Shown here: in pieces, positions 1 to 6,844 of the stretch
Layout of the letters: the number at the start of each line of letters is the position of its first letter
How positions within the stretch are numbered: position 1 is the stretch's first letter
Source of the DNA: an uncultured Bacilli bacterium
Lineage (GTDB): Bacteria; Bacillota_I; Bacilli_A; RF39; UBA660
Reading direction: 5' to 3'
Length of the DNA: 9,831 nucleotides
NCBI GenBank assembly: GCA_910588025.1
Contig: CAJUQG010000032.1
Location: 1,342 to 11,172 of the forward strand
Notes under the pieces: generated by a model
The model's database searches: none
Seen by the model: the letters and a program-made list of their open reading frames with translations, nothing else
Told to the model about the DNA's origin: nothing
Translations under genes and position numbers: made by a program

Positions 1-2
1 GC

Positions 3-3000
3 GAGAAAAAAGTATATAAATTATGGATGAACTTCCGAAATAAATTTGGAACAGGAGCAGTATGTGGAGGAATATCAAAAACAGGACATAATATAAGAGC
101 AACTCATGGAATACCAGCGGCAGTAATCGGACAACCAGGACATGCAGCAATCATATATTATACACAAGATTCAGAAGGAAGAGGATACTGGAACTTAGAT
201 AACGATGTAAGTGGATGGACTCTATCCGAAAAAGGAGAAAGAATGCTTCTAGGATGGGGAAATGAAAGATATCAAAGAGGATATTCTGTAGTATATATGG
301 CCCTAGCACAAGAAGTATTAAATGATTTTGAATCTTATGAAGCAAGTCAAAAAAGAGTATTACTAGCAGAAGTATATGAAGATTTAGAAACAAGAGAAAG
401 AATTTATCGTGAAGCATTAGAAATAGAGCCATACAATATCAATGCATGGTATGGACTAATCCTTACATATAATGCAAATGAATCAAAAACAGAAGATGAA
501 TATTATGAACTAGCAAAGGAAATCGGAGAGAATTTAATCTACTTCCCGTTACCAATGCAACATTTAACAAATTTAATTAAACCAAGATTAACATCAATCG
601 AAAATAGTTATAAGTTTACATTATTACAAACAAGAATTTTAACAGAAGGAACAAAAGTACCAAATAATACAGCAGATAACTATCAAGTATATCAGCCATC
701 ATTAACTAGATTAGAAGCAAACTATTTATTAGGAAAATTAGATAAAACCATTGCAACATTCTCATTTGATGGGGAGAATGCAGGAAGTATTGTACTATCA
801 AGTAGATTTGATAATACGGGAGTACGTTGGGATTATAGTTTAGATGGAGGAAACACTTGGAAAGAAGTAGCATTTGCAGCAGAAGAAGAACATAAATTAC
901 ACTTAACAAGTGAAGAAATAGCTAGAATAAATGCTGAAGATGATATCAAAATCCATATCGTAGGTGTAAATTATGAAGAAGAAAATATTTATACTATCGA
1001 TATTACCAAAGCAGCAACTCCAACAACATTATTTGGAAATGATTTAGAAAATAGAGTAATAGGAGTAAACTTAACATACGAATGGAGAAGAAACGAAACA
1101 GAAAAATGGACATCTTATCGTTCTGCATCACCAGATAATACAGGAGATAAATTACTACAAGTAAGAATTGGAGCAACAGGAACAAGTTTACCAAGTGATG
1201 TCTTAGAATTTAGTTTTACAGAAGATAATCAACCAAATACAAGAAAATATGTATCCATATCTCATTTAAGTATTCATGAAGTATCATCACAAGCAACTGC
1301 TCAAGGAAGACATGCAACCAATGCAATTGATGGAAACTATAATACCAACTGGCATAGTGCGTGGAATGGATCTGATACCAATCGTTTTATTACTATAAAA
1401 TTAGATAAACCAAGATATATCTCAGCAGTAGAATATGTTCCAGGTGGTGGAGGAAACGGAAAAATGCTAGATGGAACCGTTTATGGAAGTATGGACGGGG
1501 AAAATTGGGAAGTATTATACGAAGCAAAGAATTTAAGATACACCAACCAAGCAAATACCTTAGAAGAAGCAATTCAAAATATAAAAAGTTTTGAAATTGC
1601 AAATCCAAAAGAAGTACAATATGTAAAAATCGTAGCAGATAGAGCAAGTAATGGAAATTGGTTTATGGCAAGAGCATTTAACTTCTATCAAGATTTAACC
1701 AAAGATCCAAGACCAACAGCAGGAGTAGGATATAGTACAACAAATACAACCAATCAAGATGTTGTGGCAAGATTAATTAATCCAAGTACAAATATTACGA
1801 TTACAAATAATGGTGGAAGTGATACTTATACCTTCAAAGAAAATGGAGAATTTACTTTTGAATTTAGAGATGAAAACGGAAATACAGGAAGTTCAACAGC
1901 AGTTGTAGATTGGATTGATAAAGTAGCACCAACTGCAACATTTGAGTACAGTACAACCGATAAAACAAATGAAGATGTTATTGTAAGATTAATACCAAGT
2001 GAAGAAGTAACGGTATTAAATAATGGAGAGGTAAGTGTCGAAAATCCAAGTGTAGATCCATTTACATATACATTCTTAGAAAATGGAGAATTTACTTTTG
2101 AATTTAAAGATAAAGCAGGAAATATAGGAAGAGCAACAGCAGTTGTAAATTGGATTGATAAAAAAGCCCCAGAAGCAACATTAAATTATAGTACTCTAGA
2201 TTTAACCAATGAAGATGTAACAGTAACCGTAGAATTTGATAAAGAAAATGTAAGAATTACCAACAATGGTGGATCAAATACCTATACCTTTACGGAAAAC
2301 GGAGAATTTACTTTTGAATTTGTAGATGAATTTGGAAACTTTAATACAGCATATGCTTTTGTTACATGGATTAATAAAAAATTACCAACAGTTACAATTA
2401 GCTACAGTACTACGACTGAAACAAAAGGACCAGTTACTGCAACCATTAACTGTGAAGAAAAAATTACAATTACTAACAATAATGGTCAAAGTATTTATAC
2501 CTTTACCGAAAATGGAACATTCATATTTGAATTTATAGATAAATTGGGTAATAAAGGAACAGCAACAGCAAGTGTAACTTGGATAAAAAAAGAGGAACCA
2601 GTCTTACCAGAAGTACCTAGTAAACCAGAAAATCCTTCTATCCCTGTAAACCCTACAAAACCTGGAAATTCAAATAATGGTCAACCAAATCGACCAAATA
2701 ATTCAAATGATAATAATAATCAAACAGATGAAACATTACCAACTGAACCTATTTTTAAAGATTTTTTAATCAAAGATATTTTAGTAACAGTTGATACTAC
2801 CAAATTAGAAGAAAATTCCGTATTAAAGAAAAATAACTTATCTTTAACCCAAACACAAATTAATAGATTTGGTAGCGCAAGTGAATCGTTTGAGTTATAT
2901 TTTGAAAAAGATGCCATCAAAAATTCAATTTCTGAAGAACCAGTTAAAATGTTTATCAATTTAAACAAAAATAAAATTTTCTTAGGAATTTATAAAATAG

Positions 3001-3293
3001 ATGGTGAAAAAATCGAATTATTACCATATGAATTAGTTTCAGATAATCAAATTAAAGTAGATACAACCGGATTATCAAAATATATTATTGCATACGATAA
3101 GAAAAAGACAGAAGAAGTTATCCCTCCTGTTATCAACAATAAAAATGAAAATTCAACACCAAAAACAAATTATTCATTCGTTTATGTTTTAATAGGTAGT
3201 GGATTAATTGCATTAGTTATTAGTCTAGTTGTTATTTTACTATTAAAAAATAATAAAAAAGAAACACGCTATCAAATGCGTTATGCAGAGTAA
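3..3293 (+). CDS. Large membrane-anchored surface protein, 5'-partial (transglutaminase-like, F5/8C, Ig-like repeats)
   Basis: The frame stays open to the left edge, so the ATG at 27 is probably internal and the gene starts outside the window. Residues below count from that ATG. Residues 8-60 look like a transglutaminase/papain-fold core: Cys13 in VCGGISK, His39 in GQPGHAA, Asn56/Asp58 in YWNLDND. A TPR-like helical stretch follows at about 105-190, then two beta-rich segments, one with YSLDGGNTW. An F5/8 type C (discoidin) carbohydrate-binding-like domain spans about 405-556. Four Ig-like repeats of about 71-80 residues follow (566-855), each ending in a W-I motif at Trp629, 709, 781 and 852. 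Then come a Pro/Asn linker (about 860-905), a juxtamembrane domain, a membrane helix (about 1051-1073) and a short Lys/Arg-rich tail. No LPxTG sorting signal is at the C terminus, so anchoring is probably by the helix. Likely role: an extracellular protein that binds glycan or host surfaces and may process or cross-link protein. The domain calls are firm; the role is inferred. Confidence 0.85.
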   Translation, partial: EKKVYKLWMNFRNKFGTGAVCGGISKTGHNIRATHGIPAAVIGQPGHAAIIYYTQDSEGRGYWNLDNDVSGWTLSEKGERMLLGWGNERYQRGYSVVYMALAQEVLNDFESYEASQKRVLLAEVYEDLETRERIYREALEIEPYNINAWYGLILTYNANESKTEDEYYELAKEIGENLIYFPLPMQHLTNLIKPRLTSIENSYKFTLLQTRILTEGTKVPNNTADNYQVYQPSLTRLEANYLLGKLDKTIATFSFDGENAGSIVLSSRFDNTGVRWDYSLDGGNTWKEVAFAAEEEHKLHLTSEEIARINAEDDIKIHIVGVNYEEENIYTIDITKAATPTTLFGNDLENRVIGVNLTYEWRRNETEKWTSYRSASPDNTGDKLLQVRIGATGTSLPSDVLEFSFTEDNQPNTRKYVSISHLSIHEVSSQATAQGRHATNAIDGNYNTNWHSAWNGSDTNRFITIKLDKPRYISAVEYVPGGGGNGKMLDGTVYGSMDGENWEVLYEAKNLRYTNQANTLEEAIQNIKSFEIANPKEVQYVKIVADRASNGNWFMARAFNFYQDLTKDPRPTAGVGYSTTNTTNQDVVARLINPSTNITITNNGGSDTYTFKENGEFTFEFRDENGNTGSSTAVVDWIDKVAPTATFEYSTTDKTNEDVIVRLIPSEEVTVLNNGEVSVENPSVDPFTYTFLENGEFTFEFKDKAGNIGRATAVVNWIDKKAPEATLNYSTLDLTNEDVTVTVEFDKENVRITNNGGSNTYTFTENGEFTFEFVDEFGNFNTAYAFVTWINKKLPTVTISYSTTTETKGPVTATINCEEKITITNNNGQSIYTFTENGTFIFEFIDKLGNKGTATASVTWIKKEEPVLPEVPSKPENPSIPVNPTKPGNSNNGQPNRPNNSNDNNNQTDETLPTEPIFKDFLIKDILVTVDTTKLEENSVLKKNNLSLTQTQINRFGSASESFELYFEKDAIKNSISEEPVKMFINLNKNKIFLGIYKIDGEKIELLPYELVSDNQIKVDTTGLSKYIIAYDKKKTEEVIPPVINNKNENSTPKTNYSFVYVLIGSGLIALVISLVVILLLKNNKKETRYQMRYAE
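1720..2595 (+). repeat. Four tandem Ig-like repeat units inside the surface protein
   Basis: Each unit opens with a YST motif, continues with TNxDV, passes a TYTF-x-ENG core and ends with a TAxVxWI motif. The closing tryptophans are 80, 72 and 71 residues apart. At DNA level the ENGEFTFEF segment is an almost identical 27-base stretch at 1839-1865, 2079-2105 and 2295-2321; the first two are identical and the third differs at one base. The fourth unit is the most diverged. Unit 2 carries an extra loop of about 8-10 residues. Confidence 0.85.
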
Positions 3294-3320
3294 AAAATGG
3301 ATTTTAAAATCCGTTTTTTT
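3294..3320 (+). terminator. Rho-independent terminator of the surface protein gene
   Basis: It begins right after the TAA at 3291-3293. The arms GGATTTT/AAAATCC (3299-3312) are flanked by A and T runs that extend the pairing, and the element ends in seven T's. The A run on the left could let it act in the reverse direction too. Confidence 0.8.
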
Positions 3321-3331
3321 ATGCGATAATA

Positions 3332-3365
3332 TTATAACTATAAACACATTTACTTATAGTTATAA
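3332..3365. repeat. 12-bp perfect inverted repeat with 10-nt spacer
   Basis: TTATAACTATAA (3332-3343) is matched by TTATAGTTATAA (3354-3365). It has no T tract after it, so it is not a standard terminator. It lies about 90 nt upstream of the ASCH-fusion start and could be an operator or a relic. I have no family match for it. Confidence 0.55.
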
Positions 3366-3420
3366 ACAAAAACTTTTCTAGTTATTAATACCAAATAAGA
3401 AAAGAGATAATGAAATAAAT

Positions 3421-3426
3421 TATAAT
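3421..3426 (+). promoter_or_regulatory. Possible -10 box for the ASCH-fusion gene
   Basis: A perfect TATAAT lies 28 nt before the start codon, ahead of a good AAGGAG ribosome site at 3444-3449. No convincing -35 hexamer is seen and the region is very AT-rich, so this is tentative. Confidence 0.3.
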
Positions 3427-3454
3427 AAAACATAAAGCATTACAAGGAGTAAAG

Positions 3455-4357
3455 ATGAAAGTATTAAGTTTAAAAGAACCCTATGCTACTTTAATATTAA
3501 AAGGTCATAAAAAAATTGAAACAAGAAGTTGGAAAACGAATTATCGAGGAGAACTCTATATTCATGCAAGTAAAACGAAAGAAATGAAGTATTCTAAAGA
3601 ATTAGCAAATCTTTTACAAAATAATTCTTTAAATAATGGCTATATTATTTGCAAGTGTAATTTAACAGATTGTATTTATATGACCGAAGAATATATAGAA
3701 AAAATAAAAAAAGAAAATCCGAAAGAATATCTTTGTGGAGAATATAAAGTGGGAAGATATGCATGGATTTTAGAGGATGTTACACCAATGAATCCTAAGA
3801 TAAAAGCCAAAGGACAATTAAATATTTGGAATTTTTACAATGAATTTGAAATTATGGATTTTATGAATGAAATAGAATATGGTTGGATTGACCAAAATTT
3901 AAATAAACATCTTTTGGTAAATGAAAGATTCTCAGAAAACTACAGATTACAAACGCCAAAAGAAGTAATGAAAAATAAAATCGGAATTTGCTGGGATCAA
4001 GTAGAGTTAGAAAGATATTATTTCAAAGGCTATGATGGCAACATTAAAACATATTTCTTAGTTTATTATGATGATAAAAATTGCCCATCTCATACATTTT
4101 TGACTTTTGAAAAAAACAACAAAATATATTGGTTTGAACATTCTTATAAAGAATTTCGTGGAATTCATGAATATGATTCCTTAAAAGAATTATTAAATGA
4201 TGTAAAAAATAAATTTATTTTAGATCAGTTACCAAAAAATTATAATCAAGAGAGATTAGTAATACATGAATATCAAAAACCACTATCTCACTTAAAGGTA
4301 ATTGATTTTTATAAGCATTGTGATGAAGGACCTTTTATCGATATCGAAAAACTATAG
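3455..4357 (+). CDS. ASCH-domain / transglutaminase-like fusion protein
   Basis: This is a 300-residue two-domain protein. Residues 1-128 are an ASCH (PUA-fold) domain with the classic opening SLKEPYATLILKG, then KKIETRSWKTNYRG and IHAS; the family is linked to RNA or modified-nucleotide binding. Residues about 130-285 form a small transglutaminase-like domain with Cys179 (GICWDQ), His213 (PSHTFL) and Glu228 (YWFEH) as the likely catalytic triad. This half closely resembles the stand-alone protein at 9091-9648, sharing YGWID, SPKE/TPKE, GICWD, CPSHT, YWFE and GIHEY. An AAGGAG ribosome site at 3444-3449 supports the start. The radical SAM gene follows 42 nt downstream on the same strand. No signal peptide or membrane segment is seen, so it is probably cytoplasmic. 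Its substrate is unknown; it could be a thiol protease, an amidase or a catalytically idle binding fold. Confidence 0.8.
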   Translation: MKVLSLKEPYATLILKGHKKIETRSWKTNYRGELYIHASKTKEMKYSKELANLLQNNSLNNGYIICKCNLTDCIYMTEEYIEKIKKENPKEYLCGEYKVGRYAWILEDVTPMNPKIKAKGQLNIWNFYNEFEIMDFMNEIEYGWIDQNLNKHLLVNERFSENYRLQTPKEVMKNKIGICWDQVELERYYFKGYDGNIKTYFLVYYDDKNCPSHTFLTFEKNNKIYWFEHSYKEFRGIHEYDSLKELLNDVKNKFILDQLPKNYNQERLVIHEYQKPLSHLKVIDFYKHCDEGPFIDIEKL

Positions 4358-4368
4358 AATGATATATT

Positions 4369-4377
4369 TGATATAAT
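4369..4377 (+). promoter_or_regulatory. Extended -10 promoter candidate upstream of the radical SAM gene
   Basis: TGATATAAT matches the extended -10 consensus TGnTATAAT, in the gap between the two genes. Transcription would begin near 4384, just ahead of the GGAG ribosome site at 4389-4392. The same nine bases form the -10 of the AbiE promoter in this window. No clear -35 is seen, as is allowed for extended -10 promoters. Confidence 0.45.
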
Positions 4378-4399
4378 AAAAAAGTTATGGAGTAATTTT

Positions 4400-5227
4400 A
4401 TGATAGTAAAAGAAATAGAAATAAAAGAATATTTAACAAAATCAAATCTTCCAGCAAGTGATTACGTTATTAATCCTTATGTTGGTTGCCCACATGCTTG
4501 TAAATACTGTTATGCATCATTCATGAAAAGATTTACAAGACATACAGAAGATTGGGGAACTTTTGTAGATATTAAACGATGTGAAAAGAAAATTAATTTA
4601 AATAAAATAAGTAAAAAATCAGTATTTTTATCTTCGGTAACTGATTGTTATAATCCATTAGAAGAAAAATATGAATTAACTAGAAATATTTTAATGCAAT
4701 TAGTTCATTCTGATTGTTATTTATCTATTTCTACAAAATCAAAGTTGATTTTAAGAGACTTAGACTTATTAAAGCAAATAAAAAATTTAACTGTATGTAT
4801 GTCAATAAATACTTTAGATGAGAATTTTCGAAAAGATATGGATAGTGCAAGTACAATAAAAGAAAGATTAAGTACTTTAAAAGAACTACACGATAACGGC
4901 ATTTATACAATTTTATTTATGTCTCCCATATTTCCCTATATTACTAAATGGAAGGAAATAATAGAAGAATCTAAAAATTACATTGATGAATATTGGTTTG
5001 AAAATCTTAATTTGAGAGGACAATACAAATCCTATATCATGAATTATATTAAGGAAAAGTATTCAAAGTATTATGATACTTATGTCGACATTTATATTAA
5101 GAACAATAAAAAATATTGGTATAATTTAGCGAATGAAATAAATGCTTATTGTGACAATAATAATATAAATTATAAGAACTATTTTTACCATGAAGAGTTA
5201 GTAAAAAACAAAAAAGAAAACAAATAA
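4400..5227 (+). CDS. Radical SAM protein, SPL-like, resembling 'radical SAM mobile pair protein B'
   Basis: This is a 275-residue radical SAM enzyme. The [4Fe-4S] ligands are Cys30, Cys34 and Cys37 in the CX3CX2C motif GCPHACKYCYA, which would bind S-adenosylmethionine and make a 5'-deoxyadenosyl radical. The N-terminal EYLTKSNLPASDYVINPYVG, the following ASFMKRF and HTEDWGTF segments, the SSVTDCYNP stretch and the C-terminal ENLNLRG motif fit from memory the SPL-like family annotated as mobile pair protein B, found on mobile elements with a second radical SAM protein and a MarR-type regulator. Neither partner is in this window. A GGAG ribosome site at 4389-4392 supports the start. The gene sits between the ASCH fusion and a broken gene that starts 25 nt after its stop. 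Radical SAM chemistry is well supported; the exact subfamily is from memory and the substrate is unknown. Confidence 0.88.
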   Translation: MIVKEIEIKEYLTKSNLPASDYVINPYVGCPHACKYCYASFMKRFTRHTEDWGTFVDIKRCEKKINLNKISKKSVFLSSVTDCYNPLEEKYELTRNILMQLVHSDCYLSISTKSKLILRDLDLLKQIKNLTVCMSINTLDENFRKDMDSASTIKERLSTLKELHDNGIYTILFMSPIFPYITKWKEIIEESKNYIDEYWFENLNLRGQYKSYIMNYIKEKYSKYYDTYVDIYIKNNKKYWYNLANEINAYCDNNNINYKNYFYHEELVKNKKENK

Positions 5228-5252
5228 AAAAATAAAATGTAGAGGTTATAAT

Positions 5253-5746
5253 ATGATACAAAATAGAAATAAAATATTGGAAAAAGTTGAAAAATTAATA
5301 AAAATGTATAATTAAGGTGAACTTGGTGGAGAAGTAGTGCCTAGGATGCGAATCTACATTTGAAAAAAGAAAATTTAGAAAATTATTTATATTTTACATT
5401 ACCTATGGCATTAAATTATCAAAGAAATTCTTATACACTTTGGGAAAGTGCATTAAAAACATTTAATGATGAAGAAACAAGATTTGTATTTGATCCAAAA
5501 TTATGTTTAGAGAAAACTTTTGAAGAAGTTCAGTATGCTCTTACCAAATATAAAATAGCATTACAAAAGCAAAAACAAACTGAAATATGGTTATCATTAT
5601 GTAATACTTTTATAGAACTATATAATGGAGATATTAGAGATTTGTTTAATTCATTAGATAATGATGTAGATAAAATTAGAAATTTTATTCAGAAGGAAAA
5701 TAAGAAAAAATTTCCGTATTTATCAGGGACAAAGATATGTAATTAA
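5253..5746 (+). pseudogene. Decayed gene of an uncharacterised family (in-frame stop plus one-base deletion)
   Basis: Translation from the ATG at 5253 (AGAGG site at 5241-5245) gives 20 residues ending KVEKLIKMYN, then TAA at 5313-5315. Beyond the stop the same frame reads GELGGEVVP. Near 5340-5345 the frame must move by one base: only AG remains where a whole codon is expected before GAT. The reading then continues as DANLHLKKENLENYLYF and on to a normal-looking domain with LPMALNYQRNSYTLWESA and FPYLSGTKICN. I recall intact proteins running through GGEVMPEDAN into this same domain and beyond KICN, so the 3' end is probably cut too. The stretch from 5360 alone is not a real gene: its TTG start lies inside the coding sequence and no ribosome site precedes it. 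The family is hydrophilic, without obvious catalytic motif, and its function is unknown to me. Sequencing error could explain part of this, but two or three lesions argue for decay. Confidence 0.75.
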
Positions 5747-5880
5747 TTATAAAATATTGAAGTTCATACGATATAGAATTAGAGTATTAATTTTTTTGTT
5801 TGTCTAAAAAAGAATAAATTGACTATTATTTTATATTTGTTAAACTTATATTAAATGGTGCGGTTGAGATTTCAATTAAA
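5747..5880. other. Non-coding gap after the decayed gene
   Basis: No open gene or RNA is recognisable. A TTGACT at 5819-5824 with TAAACT 16 nt downstream is a weak promoter look-alike that would fire straight into the terminator at 5882-5911, giving only a very short transcript. The first 50 bases may be degraded 3' coding sequence of the pseudogene. Confidence 0.4.
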
Positions 5881-5881
5881 A

Positions 5882-5911
5882 AAAAACGAGTTTTAATGAG
5901 TACTCGTTTTT
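5882..5911. terminator. Bidirectional rho-independent terminator
   Basis: Arms AAAAACGAGT (5882-5891) and ACTCGTTTTT (5902-5911) pair perfectly around a 10-nt loop. The A run on the left and T run on the right let it serve both strands. It ends 8 nt from the stop codon of the minus-strand permease remnant, so it is probably that gene's original terminator. Confidence 0.75.
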
Positions 5912-5918
5912 AAGTGGT

Positions 5919-6101
5919 TTAATTTTTACTAACAATTCTTTTTTCAATGAACTGGATAAATTCATAAATTAGAAAAGACATAATTACCAAAATAATAATT
6001 CCACTCATAACAATATTTAAATTAAATACTTGTGTTCCATAAATGATTAAATAGCCAATTCCTTTTTTACTAACTAAGAATTCTCCCATAATAACTCCGA
6101 C
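5919..6101 (-). pseudogene. C-terminal remnant of a SsuC/TauC-type ABC transporter permease
   Basis: The minus strand encodes 60 residues and a TAA stop. They begin VGVIMGEFLVSKKGIGYLI and contain a hydrophobic helix rich in Ile, Val and Leu before ending EKRIVSKN. This matches the last part of binding-protein-dependent transport permeases of the nitrate/sulfonate/taurine type (BPD_transp_1), including the conserved GEFLVSKKGxGYLI stretch and the final membrane helix. Homology stops abruptly: the next codon upstream (6102-6104) is a TAG, and a full permease of about 250 residues is absent. It has no start and is surely inactive. It marks a deletion or insertion boundary near 6101 and shows that the ancestral chromosome carried an ABC importer here. 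Confidence 0.75.
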
Positions 6102-6173
6102 CTAAGACATATAGGGAGAACTTATAAATAAAGGCTTTTTTGTTTAAGAACTTGCATGTATTGGAGGAATTAA

Positions 6174-6794
6174 ATGGGGAAATTAACCTGCCCGTTTTGT
6201 AATAGTGGGAATACTTTTAATATTGCCTATGGCTATTTAGGTAAAAAGAAAACGAAGAAGAATTATATTAGCGGGGAAGATATTGGATTAAATGAATCAT
6301 ATCGTAAGGGATCCCCAAAGTATGATTTTGATGGTGAGCGATTAATGAGTCATTTACCGAATCGTTATTGTAAGAACTGTGATAAAACATTTCAATCTAG
6401 AAAAGTTATGTATACAGTTGATATATCAATTATTAACTTTATAATCTGCATTAACAATAATTATTATAGATACATCCTTGATTTTAGTGATAAAGAGAAT
6501 CCAAAATATTCTTTAAGAATAAATTGGGTATCTATTAAAGAAAATGAATTTCTTACAATTGATAACAAAAATAAAATTCTTATCTGTTTTAAGAACTACA
6601 AACCTAATTTATGGAATGGACATTATGGTAAAAATTATGATTATGATAAATACTATTGGATATTAAAATGTACTTATTACAACGGAGTTGATTATGTAAA
6701 AAGTGGTAATGATAAAGTGCCTGACAATTGGAGTCATTTTATTAAACCATTTAAAGAAATATTTGAAAGTAATATCTTTGATTTAAAGTCCTAA
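6174..6794 (+). CDS. Uncharacterised protein with an N-terminal zinc ribbon
   Basis: This is a 206-residue protein. Cys6-x2-Cys9 (CPFC) and Cys66-x2-Cys69 (CKNC) form a likely four-cysteine zinc ribbon, with a long charged loop between the two knuckles containing a Gly-Tyr-Leu-Gly turn and a Lys-rich patch. From about residue 80 the protein is rich in Tyr, Asn, Ile and Lys with beta-strand-like segments and no motif I recognise. A strong GGAGG site at 6163-6167, 6 nt before the ATG, fixes the start. The gene is monocistronic: it lies just after the permease breakpoint and ends in its own terminator. Zinc ribbons of this shape are common in nucleic-acid-binding or putative sensor proteins; the function here is unknown. 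Confidence 0.75.
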   Translation: MGKLTCPFCNSGNTFNIAYGYLGKKKTKKNYISGEDIGLNESYRKGSPKYDFDGERLMSHLPNRYCKNCDKTFQSRKVMYTVDISIINFIICINNNYYRYILDFSDKENPKYSLRINWVSIKENEFLTIDNKNKILICFKNYKPNLWNGHYGKNYDYDKYYWILKCTYYNGVDYVKSGNDKVPDNWSHFIKPFKEIFESNIFDLKS

Positions 6795-6811
6795 GAAATT
6801 AGGATTTTTTT
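6789..6811 (+). terminator. Terminator overlapping the stop codon of the zinc-ribbon gene
   Basis: Stem TCCTAA (6789-6794) pairs with TTAGGA (6799-6804) around a GAAA tetraloop and is followed by seven T's. The TAA stop codon at 6792-6794 lies inside the left arm. Confidence 0.8.
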
Positions 6812-6844
6812 CATGTACTAAAAATAAAAGAAAGGGTGATTATA

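Noticed and set aside
151..1647. Several minus-strand open frames of 63-93 codons within the surface protein gene
   Set aside because: They are Leu/Phe/Ile-rich mirror readings of a strong coding frame, with no ribosome sites and no family resemblance.
2740..2760. LPTEP as a sortase motif
   Set aside because: It lies about 170 residues before the C terminus in the Pro/Asn linker and is not followed directly by a membrane helix and charged tail.
5360..5746. Stand-alone 128-residue protein starting at TTG 5360
   Set aside because: No ribosome site precedes it and recognisable coding sequence of the same family lies upstream in the neighbouring frame, so it is the 3' part of a broken gene.
5819..5911. 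Small RNA driven from TTGACT and ending at the bidirectional terminator
   Set aside because: The -10 is weak and the transcript would be only about 60 nt with no other structure; the terminator is better explained by the permease remnant.
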